Shown one piece after another: positions 34,155 to 46,541 of a DNA stretch of 64,000 bases. The notes under the pieces were generated by a model. That model was not told the origin of the DNA and did not search any database. It saw only the letters and a program-made list of their open reading frames with translations. The stretch is from Asterias rubens (taxonomy: Eukaryota > Echinodermata > Asteroidea > Forcipulatida > Asteriidae): NCBI RefSeq assembly GCF_902459465.1, contig NC_047082.1:10600545-10664544 (forward strand). Reading direction: 5' to 3'. The translations under genes and the position numbers were made by a program. Position 1 is the stretch's first letter. Each line of letters begins with the position of its first letter.

Positions 34155-34531
34155 TTAAAGCCAGTGGACACTATTGGCAAATGTAAAAGACTAGCCTTCG
34201 CAGTTGGTGTATCTCAACATAAATATGCATAAAATAACAAACCTGTGAAAATTTGAGCTCAATCGGTCAACGAAGTTGCGAGATAATAGTGAAAGAAAAA
34301 TAACCCTTGTCACACGAAGTTGTGTGCTTCCAGATGCTTGATTTCGAGACCTCAAGTTCTAACAAATTCGTGGAAAATGTCTTCTTTCTCGAAAACTATG
34401 GCACTTCAGAGGGAGCCGTTTCTCACAATGTTTTATACTATCAACTTCTCCCCATTACTCGTATTATTTTAAGAAAGGTTTTATGCTAATAATTATTTTG
34501 AGTAATTACCAATAGTGTCCACTGCCTTTAA
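34155..34531. mobile_element. TTAA MITE, family 1
   Basis: Both TIRs present (TTAAAGCCAGTGGACACTAT / GTCCACTGCCTTTAA); half of the central palindrome is deleted. Confidence 0.8.
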
Positions 34532-36280
34532 GTATTTATGCTACAGAGGATTGTCATAGTTGTATAGAATTGTAATAATTTAAAGATATTACAGGGTTGG
34601 TCATCCAACAGACCTGTGAAAATTTGGGCTTCATCTTTTGTGTGAGTCGGGAGAACATTATGAAAAAAACATGCACATTTTCCAGCTTGTAAACACGTTA
34701 TCCCGAAGTTGGAACAGCTGGGTTTTTTTTCAGATACGGTTTTCTCGACCTATGACTTCATTTCGGAGGGAAATATTTCACAGGAAAAAAAATGGTTCTG
34801 AAAATGAACTTCATAACCAGTTAGCTTTCAGACTTGAACAGCAAGTATCACTGGTTGTTTATGTAGGTTTTCAGATACAGTTTTTTTCGCGAATACAAAT
34901 TGTGACTTAATTTCAGAGGGCATTATTTCACAAACAAATTGTCATTCTGGTAATTAAGAACTTCATAATCAGTAAGCTTTGAGGCTAAATTTAAACAATG
35001 ATGTCGTTTGTCTTGACCAATACTGTATAAGACCTTTAAGTTTTTAGCAGACACAAAGGGGAATCCCCCTCCATCCCCACCCATACAGCAATACACTGTC
35101 GATCTGATGCAATGTGATGCATCACTACTGCCTCTCCCATAAACCCTCAGTGATGATGTAATAGAGTGGGGACTAGTCTTTTAATAGGCTATACGAACTC
35201 GGTAAATCTCTTTGAACCATTGACGTAGCTACACGGGTGAGGTTAATGGGGTGGGGAGGGGGGGGGGCAAAAAGCATAATGGGCTGGGCAGGGAAGAGGG
35301 GGATGCCAAATCAAACATCTCCACCCTTTATATTTTTTATCATAATTCGTATATTTTACTAATACGTGCTATACACACAATTTAAATGAGCTGTATACGT
35401 TTGGTATTGACTCTTCTAAGATAACGTATTCCAATTGCAGACTATTGCAAATAACCGCTCCAGATTTTCGGCATTATCTAAAAAACGCTACCACCTTTTA
35501 AAATAAAATGTTCACTAAAGTTGTAATGGTATATAGGTCTACAACTTTTTGGACAGACGTGGGTCCAAATACCAAAACGCATAGATTCCATTTAAAGCAG
35601 ACTTCCCGCTATAACCCCCCCCCCTCCTTTGCCCGTTATCTTGGATAGCAAACAATGAAAACGTAACATCGTGCACTATTCTTAGCCAAATTAATCATGA
35701 TAGCTTGTCACTGACCTCGATGGTGGGACTATTTTGGGCATGTGGTGTCACATTCAAGGGGATTGCTTGTGAACGCATAACGCAATCCGAATTTATTTTG
35801 GGGAAACCCCCCACCCAACACTTCCAAACAATTTCTGAATACGTCATTGCTTTAAGCCTATAAACACAACAATATTTTACTCTTTTGGTTTTAGAGTCAT
35901 TTACAAAGCTACGTTGTATTTCAGCATCCAAATTCAGGCCAAAAATAATTTGCCTATTAATTTTACAAATTGTTGCCAGAAATAGGGGCATTTTATGTAA
36001 GGGAATAATAATTATGTGATTACATAGGATTGATAACGATTAAAAGAAAAATTATTGTTTAATTTTAGTCTGATTTTTTACTATTAGTCTGAAAGCTTAC
36101 TGATTATTACTAGAACCCTTTTCTGCTACAAAATATATCCTTCTTAAAGTCATAACCAATGAGAAAACTAGAAAATCATTATAAAATAACAGCAATATTT
36201 TCTCCTTACTCCCACAACAGAATTCTACGGGTTTGGCATTACACGTAGGGTTGAGCTATGCAGTAAGAGAGTTGCGACCT
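34532..36280. other. No gene seen; degenerate repeats
   Basis: At 34590-34990 there is a decayed repeat with two similar halves (CAGATACGGTTTTCTCGACC near 34732 and CAGATACAGTTTTTTTCGCG near 34873). The rest is AT-rich with G/C homopolymer runs at 35260 and 35620 and no supported coding frame. Confidence 0.5.
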
Positions 36281-36522
36281 GGGCCCAATTTCTAGAGCTG
36301 CTAAGCACAAACATTTGCTTAGCATGACATTACTGCCTCCATAAAAACAGGATTACCAACGAATATTCCAGATGATTTTCAGGATTCAGCAAACATCAGC
36401 TGAATACCAGTAACAAGCAATATGCAACAAATGGAAGTTTTGTTGGTAATCCTATTTTTATCAAGGAAGAAATTTCATGCTAAGCAAATTGTTGTGCTTA
36501 GCAGCTCTATGAAATTAAGCCA
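36281..36522. mobile_element. Palindromic MITE, GGGCCCAATTTC family
   Basis: Near-complete copy: TIRs of about 80 bp containing GAGCTGCTAAGCACAAACA and GTTGTGCTTAGCAGCTC. Confidence 0.8.
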
Positions 36523-36529
36523 TGGACTT

Positions 36530-36900
36530 CGAGGCACTGGGCACCTTTGGTTAACTCCTCACTTGGTGTACATGTATCTCAACATATGCATAAAATAACA
36601 AACCTGTGGAAATTTGAGCTTTAATTGGTCGTCGAGGTTGCGAGATTGGAAGAAAATTCGCCCATGTCGCACAAGTTGTGTGCTTTGAATTCGAGACCTA
36701 AGCTGAGGTCTCGAATTCAGTTCAAATAATATTTTAGTGAGAAACGACTTCATTCTCAAAACCACGTTACCTCATAAGGAGCCGTTTCTAACAATGTTTT
36801 ATACTACCAACAGCTCTCCGTTGCTCGTTACCAAGTAAGTTTTTATGCTAACAATTATTTTGAGTATAATAACATAACAAATAGTGTCCAGTGCTTTAGT
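36530..36900. mobile_element. TTAA MITE, family 1, decayed
   Basis: GAGGCACTGGGCACC … AGTGTCCAGTGCTTTA; the central palindrome is TTCGAGACCTAAGCTGAGG and its mirror. Confidence 0.65.
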
Positions 36901-38430
36901 TACGTCACTGGTTGGTGGACGCCATTCTCGGTCTAAATAGAGCACAACGCCATGTGCAGTCTAGTCTGGCACCCTAAGTATGTGCACGTGTCTTTTTAAA
37001 CAAAAACATGGCTTCTCATAGGCTCTTCTTCGAATCCACGGCTTCGGATCCAGATTCGGCTTATGCGGCGGCCCCCGGTCTCTCGTCTGAAGCCCCGGGC
37101 ACGTACGCAAAAAGCAGGCGCCACAGTTGTCAAAACAACCACGGGGCCAAGCTACAATCCCAGCCATATCTCGTTTGGCCCCTTGCCCCCGCCTGTCCCC
37201 TATCAATGTTGGTTCTCAATGTTGCATGGTCTTCTGCGTTCCAGTCAACATTGAGCGGGGGAGTGGACAGGGATGGTTACCCCACCCCCCTCGCCCCACA
37301 AAAAAAAATCAACAATTAATTGCTCACGTGAAGTGAGCAAAATTAAATGCGACTAAATTTAAAAAGTGATGCAATATTTTGTCTATCATTTCCTGTGTTG
37401 TTGCACTATCCCCAATAATCATTCAATAAATAAAATAAAACTAAAAAGTGTAAATACAAAATAACAACCCCCCTTATAAGAAGTAACAAAAAATAAACAA
37501 AATAACTTAAAATAAACTCAAATTTAATCTGGTAAAAAATAATAAAAGGTTACGCTCCGGAAGTGTCAGGCATTCAGGCGCCTGGAGTCCAAGGGGGCGG
37601 GGCAAGCCCAACTAAATGGGGTGAAACGTTTTAACGGAACATCAATATTTCGTAGTCCTTGCAAGTGTTCTGGGTAGATTGATAAATACATGTTCATATC
37701 TTTAAAAAGAATAAGGCAAGTAAACAATTTTATAAACAAAATTACTCGATCCTTATTTAAAAAATAATAACAAATAAAGAAAATTCAAATATATTGCGAA
37801 GATAATAAAATTTACATGCGCCCTGGCAAATGTAGTACAAAGTGTTTAGTTACATGTATCTTTATATCTAAGTTTGTTTTAAGTAGAGTTTAAAACAAAA
37901 GAAACTTGGTTAAAATAAAATAATGTAAAAAACTGCCTTGCCGGGTGCTACATATTTCACGTCAGGTATGGCAGCCGACTCGCAGCGTGTCCTTATTTCA
38001 GTTCAGTTCAGTACAACATGTATTGCCAATTCCTCAAACAATATAAATACAATGTTAGCAAAGTGATACACAAAAATGCAGAAAATTGGAGGGGGGGGGG
38101 GCAACAACGAAGTAAGCACAGCTTGTGTTAGGGAGTGCCAATACAAAGAAAAGATCCAATACAGATACAATAGAGTTAATACAGACAGAGCAGACAAAGA
38201 TCGAAGTCCACGCCCAACAAGGCACGGGACAGCAAAGACACGCACAATCGATTGGTTAGGTCCTCATTCAAGTAAGAATGAAAATTAAAACAGGATTACA
38301 GGGGGGAAAAAGAAAGTCAATTTTGAAGAAGGTATGACGATTACGTTGAAACCGAATAGATTCTGTCTATTCCTTTATAACCAACAGGTATTTGGAAAGC
38401 TCTTGTCACTGCACGTATCCAATGGAACCA
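36901..38430. other. No gene seen
   Basis: A GC-richer patch at 36980-37300 gives short overlapping frames on both strands without recognisable domains or splice signals; the rest is AT-rich, with a G-run at 38091. Confidence 0.45.
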
Positions 38431-38439
38431 CTAGCGGCG

Positions 38440-38484
38440 GGGACCTGTCTTTATACTTGCGGATATAAAGACAGGGGCCCAGTC
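38440..38484. repeat. Hairpin CCTGTCTTTATAC/GATATAAAGACAGG
   Basis: Short perfect hairpin with flanking GGCCCAGTCTA; the same hairpin and flank occur at 17205-17250, so it is a repeat, not a unique terminator. Confidence 0.6.
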
Positions 38485-38834
38485 TACCACAACGTTTGAA
38501 TAGGGAAGTGGAGTGCCCCCCCCCCCCCCCCCCATCCTCACTTTATAAAGTTTCACTATTCTAAACACAGGAAAATAAACAAAATACTCTTCTTTCCGGG
38601 ATAAAAAAGTTAACTGTTTCGTTTGGAATGCTACATGGTGTTCGGCGTAATTTTGTTTGGTTAAATAATATTGCTGGGTCTGAAAAAGATCTGTGAGACA
38701 CATGTAAAATAAGCTTTGATCGCTGTGGTTGGAGTGTTTTAAAATGCAGTGAGACCTCAACCGCTGAGCATTGGCCAACTTTGAATAATGATAAAAAGAA
38801 GTAACCATTACAGATGCTAGTTAACTTTGGTAAA

Positions 38835-39250
38835 AACCACGTATACATCTTATGGGATGAGTGTTTGCTCAAGTTTGAAAAGAGCCGTCGTGGTCTCGAA
38901 GTTTCAAAAAGTATGCTCCGCTTGTCTTCGGAAGAATTCTCATGACGAGCATTCTCTTCAAGAAGACGAACCGGTGTGGAAGGAGATGAACCGGTGTGGA
39001 AGGAGATTCCACCCTTGTCACACGAAGTAGTGTGTGTTTATGGTTGATTTCGAGACCTCAAGTTCTAAATCTGAGGTCTCGAAATCAAACTCGTGGAAAA
39101 TTACTTCTTTCTCGAAAACTATGGCACTTCAGAGGGAGCCGTTTCTCACAATGTTGTATATCATCAACCTCTCCCCAATAATCATCACCAAGTAAGGTTT
39201 GATGCTAATAATTATTATGAGTCATTACCAATAGTGTCCACTGCCTTTAA
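38835..39250. mobile_element. TTAA MITE, family 1, left end lost
   Basis: Typical body from CACCCTTGTCACACGAAG to the right TIR GTCCACTGCCTTTAA; joined directly to a family 2 remnant. Confidence 0.75.
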
Positions 39251-39253
39251 AAC

Positions 39254-39477
39254 AATTATCAGTTCTCGTTAACGAGAATTACGGATTTATTTTAAACATA
39301 TGTCATGACACGGCGAAACGTTCTGATACAAGGGTGGGTTTTCCCGTTATTTTCTCCCGACTCCGATGACCGATTGAGCCTAAATTTTCACAGGTTTGTT
39401 ATTTTGTATATCAGTTGTAATACACGAAGTGTGGGCCTTTGGACAATACTGTTTACCGAAAGTGTCCAATGGCTTAA
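39254..39477. mobile_element. TTAA MITE, family 2, half element
   Basis: Starts in ATTATCAGTTCTCGTTAACG and ends CCGAAAGTGTCCAATGGCTTAA. Confidence 0.75.
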
Positions 39478-39883
39478 ACTTGTTATTTTGTATTTAATAT
39501 TATTTTTTTGGGACCTTGTTTGCTTGGTATGTTGTTCGGTGGTTGGCTGGTCGGTTGTTTGTTAATAATGGTTTTGTTTGTTGGAGGTGGGGGGGGGGGG
39601 TCAGAGGAAGGTATAATCTCATGAAGAATTTCGCAAAGCGTTTTTGATTACACTCTATAATCAGCTAAATTACTAAAACTATAGTTGTTCCATGTATATA
39701 TATCAATCAGGTCATCCCACATATTGTTGTTCTAGCGTGGGGCGAGAGGGAGCAATCCTCATAGTATGAAATCAGAATTGCAGAGTCAAACGTAATGTAC
39801 AAATAGTATGCATAATTAGGATCAAGTCTTGTGTTATTTTGGCGTTGTATACTTTCACTTTCTACCACCTTTCACCATCCCAG

Positions 39884-40129
39884 TAGACTTGTGGACAAGT
39901 CGTTATGTCTGTTGCGGTGATAGCGTTCCGACTCTATTCCGAATCTCCCCGCGATTCCAGCGGGATTCTCGCGAGACTGCTGGCCCCGTGAGACTATACT
40001 GCTCTCACCAGTAGCTATGGGAGAAGTCGTCAACCAGCAGTTCGCAAGAGAGCAGTGATCTCGCGAGAGCACCGCCACAACTCGACTGTCTCATCGCGTG
40101 GGACCATTAACGACCTGTCCACAAGTCTA
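39884..40129. mobile_element. MITE with TAGACTTGTGGACAAGTCG ends
   Basis: TAGACTTGTGGACAAGTCGT at one end, CCTGTCCACAAGTCTA at the other, GC-rich inside with TCTCGCGAGA motifs. A fragment lies inside the MITE at 44269. Confidence 0.75.
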
Positions 40130-40644
40130 CCATGCCAGCCATCGATATTGATGAAGAACATCAAGGTATTCCATTCTACAAACGTCGGCTGCACCGAAAC
40201 AAAAACCGAAAATTTTAGTTATTTTTATAAGATTCTTCAAAATGAAAAGGAAAAACAAGGCACGAGTGCATTGGTAACAAATTACTATTGTTTTTAATAC
40301 CGTTCATAATTATTATGATCATACAACGATCATTATTTGATTCACAATATGTGATACTATAGAATTTTTCACGATAACAGTAAATTACACATCGACAGGG
40401 CAAAACCGAACTAAAAACTACCCACAATCCAATGACATTCTGGAAATAACGTCAAGTAATTAATGAAAATATCCAAATCTTTCAGATGTTTAAATGGAGC
40501 TGCATCTATCTATAGCGGACTCCTCCACACACAAAAGGAAAGATCTTTCGCAACTACATTTCCGTTTCAATAAAATGCCTCAAATAATAGAGAGTTAAAT
40601 TTTCATCACATAAAAACCGACTATTATTAAGAAAAACTTTAAGC

Positions 40645-41030
40645 TAAAACGCAGAGATATTTTTGGTAATTATTCCACAAGTTACCGACCATAGCACTGG
40701 AGAGCTGTTGATGGTTTAAAATATTATTAGATACACTTTGAAGTGTAGTTCTCGAGAAAGAGGTACATTTTTCACCCCAAAAGTTTTTAATCTGAGAAAA
40801 ACTTCGTCTGGAGGCTTTTCTATGACGTATGAAAGCACACAATCCCATGTAAAAAAAGGGAAATGTTTTCGTTCATAATTTTTTTGGAACATGTGGATGA
40901 CCAATGAGGCTATTGGGCCCAAATTTTTAAACGTATATTATTTTGCGCATGGGATACAACATGTGAGGATACTTTTGGTAATTTTGTCAAGACCATGGTC
41001 TTTGACAAAATTACCAAAAGTATACCCTGC
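40645..41030. mobile_element. TTAA-type MITE, separate diverged family
   Basis: Body resembles family 1 (GAGAGCTGTTGATGG, CTCGAGAAAGAGGTA, GAAAGCACACAA). It ends in a perfect palindrome, TTTTGGTAATTTTGTCAAGACC and its mirror at 40972-41021. Confidence 0.55.
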
Positions 41031-41042
41031 CTTGGCTTGATA

Positions 41043-41438
41043 TTAAAGGCAGTGGACACTATATTGGTAATTGTCAAAGACATGCCTTCACAGTTGGAGT
41101 GTCTGAACATATGCACAAAATAACAAACCTGTGAGAATTTGAGCTCAATCGGTCATCGAACTTGCGAGATAATAAAGGAAAAAACACCCCTGTCACACGA
41201 AGTCGTGTACGTTTAGATGGTTGATTTCGAGACCTCAAGTTCTCGAAATCAAATTCGTGGAAAATTACTTCTTTCTCGAAAACTATGGCACTTCAGAGGG
41301 AGCCGTTTCTCACAATGTTTTAGACCATCAACCTCTCCCTATTACTCGTCACCAAGAAAGGTTCTATGCTAATAATTATTTTGAGTTCTACGCTAATAAT
41401 TATTTTGAGTAGTTACCAATAGTGTCCACTGCCTTTAA
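41043..41438. mobile_element. TTAA MITE, family 1
   Basis: Complete copy with both TIRs; carries a local duplication of TATGCTAATAATTATTTTGAG near the right end. Confidence 0.85.
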
Positions 41439-41827
41439 ACTAATCTACTATTGAATATAAAAAATTTTAGCTTACCTTATTTTCATTTCTGGATTAGAAT
41501 AGTAATAAATGATCTGGTAAAATATATCTAAACTACATCTATTAACACTGTAATTCCTTTAGACAATAACATCCCTGAGGAAAGTAATAATAATATTATT
41601 TAAAAATATTGTTCTACCCATTTTAAATGTTTCAGCTGCAATAGTTGTTCAATAATGTGTTTTTGTGTGTGAAATGTAAGAACCCCACCAATGGATCCTG
41701 AGTTTGTTGCTAAATATCTCGCTCAATCTGTAAGCTAAATTTGTAAGAGATATTTTTTTATCTTTGGTTTTGAAAAAAAGAAAAGAAAAAATGAACGGAT
41801 ACCTGGTCCAAGCTCAGGTGGTGGCTA

Positions 41828-42005
41828 TAGACCTTTATCATGGTGTGGCCATCTTGATTTTACTCCATTCCAACTCATTGCAACCAAACTGAGGCTGGAC
41901 GAACTAATAGTCTGGTGCCATGTTTGCGCAATGAATGTTAGTATTCATTACTGTTCTTGGAAACAGGGAACATGACCAAGATGGTGATAGCGTGATAAAG
42001 GTCTA
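41828..42005. mobile_element. MITE with TAGACCTTTATCA ends
   Basis: TAGACCTTTATCATGGTGTG … GCGTGATAAAGGTCTA; reverse-oriented relative to 8687-8863. Confidence 0.75.
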
Positions 42006-42250
42006 TTGTCATCAAGGTGTGGGTTCGATTCCCGATTATCCCTGGAGCAAAGACGCGTTATACTGTATTTGCTTCTCTCCACCCAGGAGTGAATTTGTAC
42101 CTGTGAGTGCAGAGATGGTTCTTGTGCGTTGATTGAGTCTTATGCACTGCAAACTTGGCAGCACAGTCTGTCATACTCCTCAGAGAGCTGAGATGGTCTT
42201 TAAGGGACATTATAGTGACAGAGTTAATAGTGTTATAGAGTGTCATGAGC
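42006..42250 (+). mobile_element. tRNA-derived SINE, family C
   Basis: GTGTGGGTTCGATTCCCGATT (B-box-like) followed by CACCCAGGAGTGAATTTGTA, ACTTGGCAGCACAG and CTCAGAGAGCTGAGATGG. The same order occurs at 59960-60245. Confidence 0.6.
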
Positions 42251-42698
42251 GTCACTGTGTAAATATATACAAGAAACTCTTAATATTATAATATAAATAT
42301 ATAATATATAATATATATTTGGTATATCAAAGACAAAAGTTTCACTATTTTACTACATATAAAAATATGGAAGTCCCTGAATTAAAAAAAATAAATGCTT
42401 TCAAAAAGAGGTATTTTTGTTCAATGAGCTAAAATTTCAAAGTTATTGCGTATGAGTAGAGCTCATTAAAAATTCAAAACTACACCATCCTGGTCACACT
42501 GTAGAGCCAAATGAACTCCCGGGAAATCCCGGGAGTTTATAACCCCACCGCCACCCGGCAACCGTTCTCCCGGGAGTACTATTTCCCAAGAATATGCACG
42601 GTCGTCTCACGGAAAAACGTTTTACCTCCCGGGAATTTCCCAGGAGATACCTATGGTGCGAAGAGTGTTGTAGATGATCAGATTGACTAAGACAAACC

Positions 42699-42821
42699 TA
42701 GACTTGTTTCAAGTCCCGTTCTCGTGCGGGGGGTCCCGTGCGGAACAAGTTGGTGGATGCAGAACCATGCTGAACATCATTTTCTGAGATTGGCACGGGA
42801 TTGGGACTTGAGTAAAGTCTA
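42699..42821. mobile_element. MITE with TAGACTTGTTTCAAGTCCC ends
   Basis: Shorter copy of the element at 28036; right end GGGACTTGAGTAAAGTCTA. Just upstream, 42519-42650 holds repeated CTCCCGGGA palindromes. Confidence 0.7.
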
Positions 42822-43246
42822 GAACAAACCTTTCTTCTGTCTCTCTAGTCTAAATCATAATAAATTCGAATGAATAGTATTACTATTGAGTTGATTGCAC
42901 TTGTCATAAATTAAAAAATTTGTAAGCTATAATAAAAAAATGTCTATTTCGTTAGCCTCTTCTCAAAGTTGATGTAAGAATCATAAAACATACTACGGGT
43001 TTGTTGATTAAAAAAAAAAAAAGTTAAAAAACCTTTAAAATGTGCTTCTCTGTCAAAATGGACGGACTTATCCTGTATTTTATGGCAACTTTCATAACAA
43101 CTGGTTATCTGTTTCTGGGTGTTTTTGGTTTCCTTTTTTATATTTTCTGAACAGCTCTTTGACATGTTTCAATCTTCACCAGGCTTCGGTTTCAACCACG
43201 CCGAACTAGACAAGCCATCATGTGCCAGCCAGTTTACCTGGCTCCT

Positions 43247-46200
43247 CTAGTTTGCGTCTGTAGTCGACCCGCCAGGCTGTCGGCAGACGCAAGCCGTCGG
43301 TACGCTCTCCTCCGCCATCTCCCACACGTTCGCCGATGGATCGCTTCGCCGGAGTACCATCATAGTGTAGTACGTCTTGCGGCAAGTGTCATCGGGCCCG
43401 CAGCCGGTGTCGACATCGGAGCAGTTCGCGAAGAACATCTCCCGTGGTATTCTGTTGTCATCTTCGTCTATGTAGAATGTCCACGTGCATTTGCAATCGC
43501 TGCAGGTCGGTGGAGCGGCGGCTGGCTGACCGGGGGTTATAAACCTCATGGCGTCATCGTTGGTGTGCCTCTTCGCCGGTCGGTCTGATTTATTCTTGGG
43601 GCAATCCCGTTTCGTCTTGGTTCGGGTGCTACTCCTCTCTCGATGTTTGCTGGCCAGTGATGGAGTGGCGAGGACGAGGATGCAGATGCTTAGTAGTGTG
43701 ATGATGCCGGTTAAATTCTGATGAAGAAAAAAAAAGAAACAAAACAAATGACGTCTTGGACCTTTAAGGATTTGGGTGATTTTTTTGTAGGACACAAAAC
43801 ACAACGTCAACAGATTTTATTAAGTTTTATACACGGTTTAAAGATAATGATAGTAGAAAGCTTCCCGTTAATTATTACTTGCTGAGGTGCTGTAGTTTTT
43901 GAGAAATGAGTAAAAAAAAAAACTCGAAAATATTTTTCGTACCAGTGAGACGAAGTTCATGTTAGCATGTACAAGGTATCTAATACCAGTTCTGGTATTA
44001 GATACAATTTTTTTTAGATTGTTGTGTCAAAGTTGTACACTGCTAACCCAACATCTGTGGTCGAGACTTTCTGGCACAAGTTCGAGACTGAAACACTCGA
44101 GACACACAGTTTTAGCTACGAGTTGTTGGTCTAAGGATGCTCCTTCTAGTTTCACTATATCGTATAGGTACGTCATTCTTGAGCACGTGTGAATTTACCA
44201 TTGTGTTCCTTTCGAGTTTAAATTTCACGGTTTTGGCGTTTCGAAAAAGTGCTGATCGGTTTGACGTTTTAAAGGCACTGTGTACACCTTTAGTAATTGT
44301 CAAAGACCAGTCTTCTCACTTGGTGTATCTCAACATATGCATAAAATAATAAACCTGTGAAAATTTGAACTCAATTGATCGTCGAAGTTGCGAGAGAATA
44401 ATGGAAGAAAAAACACCTTGTCGAATGAAGAGTCGAAATCGGGGAGCCATCAGTTCGCGCGAGAGCAGTGATCTCGCGAGAGCACTATCTCAGCGCGTGG
44501 GGCCGATTTAACGACTTGTCCACAAGTCTATGTCGCACAAGGTATGTGCTTTCAGATGCCTGAATTTAATTCAAATAATAATTATAGTGAGAAATTACTT
44601 CGTTCTCAAAAACTACGTTAATTCAGAGGGAACCGTTTCTTACAATGTTGTATACTATCAACGGCTCTCCATTGCTCGTTGTATACCAAGTAAGTTGTTA
44701 TGCTTACAATTATTTTGAGTAATTTACTAATTACCAATGGTGTTCAGTGCCTTTAATGCAGTTCACCGGTGGATTTGTAAGCTATTATGCAAGTTTGCTT
44801 TGTATGTGTTTTGATGGTTTCTCTATCATTGACTTTACCACGGTATTGTCATATAGCTTTAATATAAATTTAGTCACACAACCGAAGCTTGGCGGGAAAA
44901 CTATTTGTCCCCCTATTGTCTGTTTTGTGGCGTGCCGTTGCCGTGTGGATAAGAACACCGAACTCAAGCCCTGGTGTTTCTGATCAGCAGAGTCTGGGTT
45001 TGAGTCCCGGTCGTGCATCAAGACAACACTGTGACGTACACTGTGACGTACATGGTCGACCCGAGGAAGCTAAACGAACGCACCCATACTTCCATGCTGC
45101 AACAAAGCGGCTGTACAAAACGGAACTCCCACACTATGACGTAATGTGAGTGATGACGTAATTAAGAGGGCTTTTTGTGAATTATTCTGAAAACCACAGG
45201 AGAAGAGTATTTCAAATGATTTTTTTTTTATACACAATTTACAATCTGTTTAATCTCATGTGAACTCAATTTCCTTATTGATTGAAAACATGAACTGGTG
45301 CCGCTTTTGTTCGAGTATTATGAAGTTCTATAAATATTCTCGTTCTAGCAAAGTTACAATAGCCTGAAAAGACAAGCTTTTTGATTAACTATATACAAAT
45401 TCCCACACACTTAATAGAATTAAGGCCTATTGTGTACGGAAACTCGACATTTTGATCAGCATGTTTTGGCGGTCTGCTTTAGCTACTGATGAAGACTTTC
45501 GCGATATAATGCACGAAACGTCAAATTTAGCTCTATTCAAAATGTTCACAGACCACCACTGTACTGGGCACTGCGTAACTGTGTTAAAGGAACACGTTGC
45601 CTTGGATCGGTCGAATTGGTCTTTAAAAAGCGTTTGTAACCGTTTGTTATAAAATGCACATGGGTAGAAAGATGCTGTAAAAGTAGAATACACACAAACA
45701 TGCCTCGAATTTGCACGGTTTTCCTTTTACCTACTGTATTCTACTTTTAAAACATCGTTCCAACCATATGCATTTTATAAAAAACGGTTACAGTTGCTTT
45801 TTATATACCAACTCGTCCGATCCAAGGCAACGTGTTCCTTTAAACAAATCCAAACTTATCTGCTGGCTGGCAAGCTAACTATGCTACTGAATGATACTAA
45901 CCATCCGCTTCATGATGTGCTTGCCAACAGCTGGTCCCTAGGTCTGGTCGTATGCGGGTGCCTTATGCTGCGACAAACCGACACCCATCCTCCTCCCTCA
46001 TGCAGTAACGCATCACAAATTTACTTCCAAAAGTTAGTTTTAAACTGTATCGTCCAGTCATAATTATTTTCTTTTCTCATTTAGTTACCACTTGTTACTG
46101 GTTTTTCTTGTAATTGTATATAGCCCCAGACCAGTTTTTAATTGGTTACAATGCTTCAATGTTTTACTGAATGCGGGCATTTGAATTACTTGGGGATCAA

Positions 46201-46402
46201 AAATGGATAAGCCATTTTGAGATATGGTGATACATAAATATAAAACTATTTGGTTTGGGTAAATTTGTCTGTTCACACCCAAACCAAACAGTGCACTTAT
46301 AGTGACCACCTTACCTCAAAAAGGCTACTTTAATTGAATTGAACTCAACAAATGAACATCAAATTTAGCCGACCGGCCACAAATTAATGCTATACTCACC
46401 AT
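43247..46402 (-). CDS. IL-17-like cytokine gene F, two exons (ATG 46402..46400; 43717..43247)
   Basis: Predicted 157-residue secreted IL-17-family protein, diverged from the other members. Exon 2 (43717..43247) gives the signal segment (residues 5-23, ending L-A-S), a basic pro-region with a K-R dibasic site (37-38) and the knot: C73-x-x-C76-x-C78-T-W, D-D-N-R-I-P (87-92), C100, C107, C113, Y-Y-x-M-M-V-L-R-R (117-125) and C144-V-C146. The Cys that follows V-L-R in A-E is absent. The acceptor is a long pyrimidine tract ending CAG at 43718. The matching donor is ATG followed by GTGAGTATA, at 46400/46399; joining gives M-N-L-T in frame. Exon 1 is otherwise untranslated, and a TATA box lies 139 bp upstream of the ATG. 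An upstream ATG (46514) would open an out-of-frame uORF only if transcription starts before it. The 2682-bp intron contains two MITEs and a SINE fragment. Confidence 0.85.
43838..43985. mobile_element. Fragment of the palindromic TTAA element
   Basis: Matches one half of 16133-16598 (AATGATAGTAGAAAGCTTCCC, GCTGAGGTGCTGTAGTTTTTG). Lies in the gene F intron. Confidence 0.6.
44269..44756. mobile_element. TTAA MITE, family 1, carrying an insert
   Basis: Left TTAAAGGCACTGTG, right GTTCAGTGCCTTTAA. It is interrupted at about 44451-44530 by part of the TAGACTTGTGGAC element. Lies in the gene F intron. Confidence 0.75.
44935..45030 (+). mobile_element. tRNA-related SINE head
   Basis: GCCGTGTGGATAAGAACACC then CTGGGTTTGAGTCCCGGTCG, the layout of A and B boxes; no tRNA fold closes, so not a tRNA gene. 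A minus-strand relative (GTGTGGGTTCTAATTCCCAGC) lies around 280-345. Confidence 0.5.
45050..45085. mobile_element. Solo end of the GGGTGCGTTCGTTTAGC MITE
   Basis: GTCGACCCGAGGAAGC then TAAACGAACGCACCC, matching the right end at 9240-9271. Confidence 0.55.
45594..45843. mobile_element. TTAA MITE, family 3
   Basis: TTAAAGGAACACGTTGCCTT … AAGGCAACGTGTTCCTTTAA ends plus mirrored inner segments; perfect TTAA flanks. Lies in the gene F intron. Confidence 0.85.
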
Positions 46403-46533
46403 GTTGTTCGTTCGCTGTCGCTTTCTTTATCTTCGATGAACTCTCTGATCTTTTGAATATCCTTTTTAAGCGGATGCAATAGTCTAAGAGCCTTTTCTTG
46501 TTCGTACTAATCATTGTCAACAAAAGTTCCCTG

Positions 46534-46541
46534 TATTTATA
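46534..46541 (-). promoter_or_regulatory. TATA box of IL-17-like gene F
   Basis: TATAAATA on the minus strand, 139 bp upstream of the start codon of gene F. A start site 28-34 bp downstream would fall at about 46513-46507, giving a 5' UTR near 110 nt. Position and sequence are seen; function is inferred. Confidence 0.6.

Noticed and set aside
35695..35991. 98-codon minus-strand frame
   Set aside because: No domain, signal peptide or splice support in AT-rich sequence.
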